Shown here piece by piece: positions 7,082 through 9,875 of a stretch of DNA of 9,875 bases (the stretch's first letter is position 1; each line of letters begins with the position of its first letter). The notes below the pieces were generated by a model. The model did not search any database and was not told the origin of the DNA. It saw nothing but the letters and a program-made list of their open reading frames with translations. Location: contig QHTY01000228.1 in NCBI GenBank assembly GCA_003220985.1, positions 1 through 9,875 of the forward strand. The letters run 5' to 3'. The position numbers and the translations under genes were made by a program. The stretch comes from Gemmatimonadota bacterium (GTDB lineage: Bacteria; Gemmatimonadota; Gemmatimonadetes; Gemmatimonadales; GWC2-71-9).

Positions 7082-9556
7082 TTACGGAACGTTCTTCCTC
7101 TTGAGGCCAAGGAGATTCACGAAGAGCCGAGAGGCGCCCGGCACACCGGCGGGAAGTTGCCGGAAGAAGCTCAAACCCGTGTACACGTAGGTTCCCCGGC
7201 CCAGCGGCGCGATCAGCAAACCTCCCTTGAGCTCCACCGGCGGCGTGCCGGGATCATGCGTTTCCAGCACCGGGACGTAGGTCGTGTCCCAGGTGTGCGC
7301 GAAGTACAGGCCCCGCTCCTGGATCCAGCCGCGCCAATCCGCGGGCCCGATGGTGTTTGGATAATGAAAGACGGGATGGGCGGGATCGAGCTCAGTGACC
7401 GGCGCGGTTTCGTCCGTCACGCGATCGTGCGGGCGCGCGATGGCAAGGGGATAGGGGGCGAAGCCGCCGTCAATGAACGGATACTGTTGATACTGCACGA
7501 TGACGAGCCCGCCGTTCCGCCCGTAGTCGAGCAGCCGGCCGTTGTTGGCGACGAGCGCGGGATCGGTCTCGTACGCTCGGCTGCCGATCACGATGGCATC
7601 GAAATGGGACAGATCGCCGCGCGCGAGCGAGTCGGCGCTGATCAGCTCGATCGGCACGCCGACGGCGAGCAAGGCTTCGGGAACGCGGTCCGCGGCGCCG
7701 CGCACATAGCCGACGTGTGACAACCCCGGGAGCGCAATACGCGCGGCCCGAATCTGCGCCACGGAAGGCTTCGTCAGCGCCCGCGGCCGAATGTGCGGAT
7801 AGTCGATCAACTCCAGCCATCCCGAACCCGCCCCCGCCCCCCCCGCCCGCACGTCGTACGTGCCGGGCTTGAGACTGTCGGTTGCCGGCGGCGCCAGACT
7901 CACCACGACGCTCTTCGTCTCGTCTTCGCGCGTGAACGAGAGACTTTCGGGTGAGATGGTTGGCCAGCCGCTCGGCGCCGTGACGGTGACGCGAGCGCTC
8001 GCCGCTCCACGGGCGCGATTGGTTACCGTCAGCATGAAGCGGCGTGGCTCGTGCGCACCGCCATCAATCGGCCACAGCAGCTCGTCCGGCGTGATGGCCG
8101 CCTCCACGTCGCGCGTCACGAAAATCGGACGCCGGATCTCTCCGATCGCCTGGTCGCGATAGCGATACACGATCTCACGCGTCAGCGTGACGGGCTCGCC
8201 CCCAATCACGAGGCGCACCCGCGCGCTGACGGGCGGCGGCTCGAACGGCAGGCCGCGCCACTCCGGTGCCGCGGTGGACCAATCATAGAGCCCGCCGCGA
8301 TTGGTCAGCGGGCGACGCAGAAAGTAGGGTTGCGTCCGCTCGGCATCCTTCGCCACCGTCAACACGAAGCGGCGCGTCAGCAAAGCCCCAGGCGCCACGG
8401 TCGGTATGCCCAGCTCCAGTCGTTCGGCCGTCCAACCACTCGGCGCCACGACGGCGACGCTGTCGGCACGGACCGCGCTGTCGCCCGCATTCCAGACCGA
8501 GAGCTCGACCTGCAGCCGTTCCCCCGGGATCACAATGCCGTCGTCGACGGTACCGTCGATCGCAACGCCGGCAGCCGTCGCAATGGCGCGGTCCAGCAGG
8601 CCGCGCTGCACCGAATCGACTCCGCCCAGCAGGCGCGACGCCCGGAGCAGATACGGCAGCGAGGCCGAGGGACGCCAGGGATTCAGCGTGGCGCGCGCGG
8701 AATCGATGAGCGCCGCGTAGCCGGCAACATGGATCGTCGTGTCGACGCCCGTGAACATCGATGTTTCCGCCCCGTTGCTCCCTCCCGCCGCTCCCGGCTT
8801 CGCTGCGAGCAGCGCAACGCCAGACGTCGCCGGGCCAGCCCGTTGCAGCTGCCCCATGTCCTGCGAGCGGTGGCGGCTCCGGCTCGCCATCGCGACCTGG
8901 AAGTACGATTGCCCGATCAGCGGATCGAGCGTCCCGACCGGCAGCGCGAGCGTCGTGGCGGACGGATCGCCGCGCGTCGAGCGATAAAACTTTTGTGGAC
9001 CGCCGGCGGAGTCGCGGAGCAGATCGAAGGCTTGGCGCGCGAGAATCGCCGAGACCTGATGGTGACCATGGCCGTCCGCCGGGGTGCCCGAGAACACCGC
9101 GATGATGATCTGCGGCCGGAAGCGGCGGATCACGTCGAGGACGTCTTTGAGAATCGAGTCGCGCGGCCAGAACCGAAACGTTTCGTCGGCGGTCTTGGAG
9201 AAGCCGAAGTCGTACGCGCGCGTGAAGAATTGCCGGGCGCCGTCGAGCTCGCGCGCCGCGAGCAGCTCCTCGGTGCGGATCACGTCGAGCAGGATGCCCT
9301 GCTCGCCGCCGATCAGGTTCTGGCCGCCGCCGCCGCGCGTCATCGACAGGTAGCCGACGTCCATGTGGCGCACGTTGGCCAGGTACGCCATCAGCCGCGT
9401 GTTCTCGTCGTCGGGGTGGGCGGCGACGTACAGCACGCGGCCGGTCTTGCCCAGCCGATCGAGGGCGTGGGCCAGCTCCCCGGCATCCATCTCGGTCTCC
9501 GTGGCGGCGGCGGTGTGGGCGATGAGCATGGTCGCGAGCAGGACGAAGGCTTTCAT
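7082..9556 (-). CDS. secreted PIG-L family deacetylase with C-terminal ThuA/GATase-like region, 824 aa
   Basis: This is an exported zinc-type N-deacetylase of the PIG-L/LmbE superfamily, which removes acetyl groups from N-acetylated sugars or similar amides. An N-terminal signal peptide is clear (M-K-A-F-V-L-L-A-T-M-L-I-A-H-T-A-A-A, residues 1-18). The deacetylase domain (about 38-230) has A-H-P-D-D-E with H47, base D49 and metal ligand D50, and D-G-H-G-H-H with H163 and H166. Two beta-sandwich regions follow (about 335-460 and 485-575), each with an A-P-S-G-W turn. The last part (about 600-818) resembles a ThuA/glutamine-amidotransferase-like fold (D-A-I-V-I-G-S-R-A-Y, G-G-L-V-I-V-Q-Y-Q-Q-Y, G-T-Y-V-Y-T-G-L-S-F-F), without an obvious catalytic Cys. 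The ATG overlaps the amidohydrolase stop as TAATG. Gly/Ala/Ser-rich inserts lie at about 254-262 and 571-579. The substrate is unknown. Confidence 0.93.
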   Translation of the reverse strand: MKAFVLLATMLIAHTAAATETEMDAGELAHALDRLGKTGRVLYVAAHPDDENTRLMAYLANVRHMDVGYLSMTRGGGGQNLIGGEQGILLDVIRTEELLAARELDGARQFFTRAYDFGFSKTADETFRFWPRDSILKDVLDVIRRFRPQIIIAVFSGTPADGHGHHQVSAILARQAFDLLRDSAGGPQKFYRSTRGDPSATTLALPVGTLDPLIGQSYFQVAMASRSRHRSQDMGQLQRAGPATSGVALLAAKPGAAGGSNGAETSMFTGVDTTIHVAGYAALIDSARATLNPWRPSASLPYLLRASRLLGGVDSVQRGLLDRAIATAAGVAIDGTVDDGIVIPGERLQVELSVWNAGDSAVRADSVAVVAPSGWTAERLELGIPTVAPGALLTRRFVLTVAKDAERTQPYFLRRPLTNRGGLYDWSTAAPEWRGLPFEPPPVSARVRLVIGGEPVTLTREIVYRYRDQAIGEIRRPIFVTRDVEAAITPDELLWPIDGGAHEPRRFMLTVTNRARGAASARVTVTAPSGWPTISPESLSFTREDETKSVVVSLAPPATDSLKPGTYDVRAGGAGAGSGWLELIDYPHIRPRALTKPSVAQIRAARIALPGLSHVGYVRGAADRVPEALLAVGVPIELISADSLARGDLSHFDAIVIGSRAYETDPALVANNGRLLDYGRNGGLVIVQYQQYPFIDGGFAPYPLAIARPHDRVTDETAPVTELDPAHPVFHYPNTIGPADWRGWIQERGLYFAHTWDTTYVPVLETHDPGTPPVELKGGLLIAPLGRGTYVYTGLSFFRQLPAGVPGASRLFVNLLGLKRKNVP
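7821..7848 (-). other. G-quadruplex-prone tract inside the PIG-L deacetylase gene
   Basis: The coding (minus) strand has G runs of 3, 8, 5, 3 and 3 separated by loops of 1, 1, 1 and 3 bases, a strong G4 pattern. It encodes the Gly/Ala-rich stretch at about residues 571-579, between the second beta-sandwich and the C-terminal domain. The eight-base G run is also a likely slippage site. Confidence 0.55.
8770..8795 (-). other. weaker G-quadruplex-prone tract inside the PIG-L deacetylase gene
   Basis: Four G runs (3, 3, 3, 4) lie on the coding strand with loops of 6, 1 and 6 bases. They encode part of a G-A-A-G-G-S-N-G insert at about residues 256-262, just after the deacetylase domain. Confidence 0.35.
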
Positions 9557-9875
9557 TATTGGGAAAGGTACACGGCGCCACCCTTCATAACGAACTTCAC
9601 CCGCTGCAGTTCCGAGATATCGCGCGTGGGATCACCCGCAACGGCGATAATGTCAGCATACAGTCCGGGCGCGATCGCGCCGACGTTCTGTTCCTGGCCG
9701 AGCAGCGCCGCGGCAACGGAAGTTCCGGACTGAATCGCCTGCATCGGCGTCATGCCGTACTGCACGTAGTACTCGAATTCCTTCGCCTCATTGATCTCGG
9801 TCCATGCAAAGCCGCCGGCATCCGTCCCCATCACGATCTTGACGCCTTTTCGCAGCGCGCGCCCGAACGCCTTGC
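9556..9875 (-). CDS. amidohydrolase family protein, C-terminal fragment (cut by window edge)
   Basis: Only the last ~106 residues of a metal-dependent amidohydrolase are present, and the frame runs open off the right edge. The visible part has G-V-K-I-V-M-G-T-D-A-G-G, where the Asp is the conserved catalytic/metal-site residue of the superfamily. It continues with E-F-E-Y-Y-V-x-Y-G-M-T-P-M-Q-A-I-Q-S-G-T and the terminal composite beta-sandwich segment G-x-I-A-P-G-L-Y-A-D-I-I-A-V-A-G-D-P. This resembles the imidazolonepropionase / Xaa-Pro dipeptidase-like branch, often secreted in related bacteria. The metal ligands and any signal peptide lie outside the window, so activity and location cannot be judged. 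It precedes, and is translationally coupled to, the PIG-L deacetylase gene (shared A of TAATG at 9556). Confidence 0.9.
   Translation of the reverse strand, partial: KAFGRALRKGVKIVMGTDAGGFAWTEINEAKEFEYYVQYGMTPMQAIQSGTSVAAALLGQEQNVGAIAPGLYADIIAVAGDPTRDISELQRVKFVMKGGAVYLSQ

Noticed and set aside
8051..9733. 560-codon open frame on the plus strand opposite the deacetylase gene
   Set aside because: It is very rich in Arg, His and Gln with no domain motifs, and lies antisense to a clear PIG-L enzyme. At this GC content such mirror frames are expected.

Overview
This window is GC-rich bacterial DNA, densely packed with genes. Codons prefer G or C at the third position, GTG starts are common, and intergenic gaps are a few to tens of bases. 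The proteins (ABC-2 exporter, secreted PafA-type phosphatase, secreted PIG-L deacetylase, sodium:solute symporter with a long inner loop, D-x-x-G-K repeat membrane protein) suggest a diderm soil or sediment bacterium, possibly Gemmatimonadota or Acidobacteriota. That placement rests on memory of gene families, not on a search, and is tentative. I see no rRNA, tRNA, CRISPR array, insertion sequence or phage gene.

The left half (1-5215) is a single minus-strand run of six genes. In transcription order they are: a membrane-anchored beta-repeat protein (5215-4475), an MFS efflux-type transporter (4459-3233), a secreted alkaline-phosphatase-superfamily enzyme with the full PafA-type active site (3211-1610), a 129-aa helical protein of unknown role (1607-1218), an ABC-2 exporter ATPase (up to about 1224, ending at 289), and its permease (299 and below, cut by the window edge). 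Gaps are 15, 21 and 2 bases, followed by overlaps or near-overlaps, so the run probably forms one operon. The ATPase has no ordinary start codon where its fold should begin.

A 47-base gap (5216-5262) separates this run from a divergent plus-strand unit: a 41-aa, probably single-pass membrane protein (5263-5388), then a sodium:solute symporter. The symporter is broken near its N-terminus. TM1 is in one frame (5399 to about 5480) and the rest, starting at an L-P-W-W motif, is in another (5484-7049). About ten expected residues are missing between them, so it looks like a deletion with a frameshift rather than a simple one-base error.

The right part (7082-9875) is again minus strand. The C-terminal end of an amidohydrolase is coupled by a TAATG stop/start overlap to an 824-aa secreted PIG-L family deacetylase with beta-sandwich and ThuA/GATase-like C-terminal regions. 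This pair converges on the symporter, with 32 bases between the stop codons.

The main items for a second look are the broken symporter, the non-canonical ATPase start, the unannotated-looking 41-aa membrane protein, the repeat architecture of the 4475-5215 protein, the 129-aa protein between a phosphatase and an exporter, and three G-quadruplex-prone tracts on the coding strand that each encode a Gly/Ala/Ser-rich linker.
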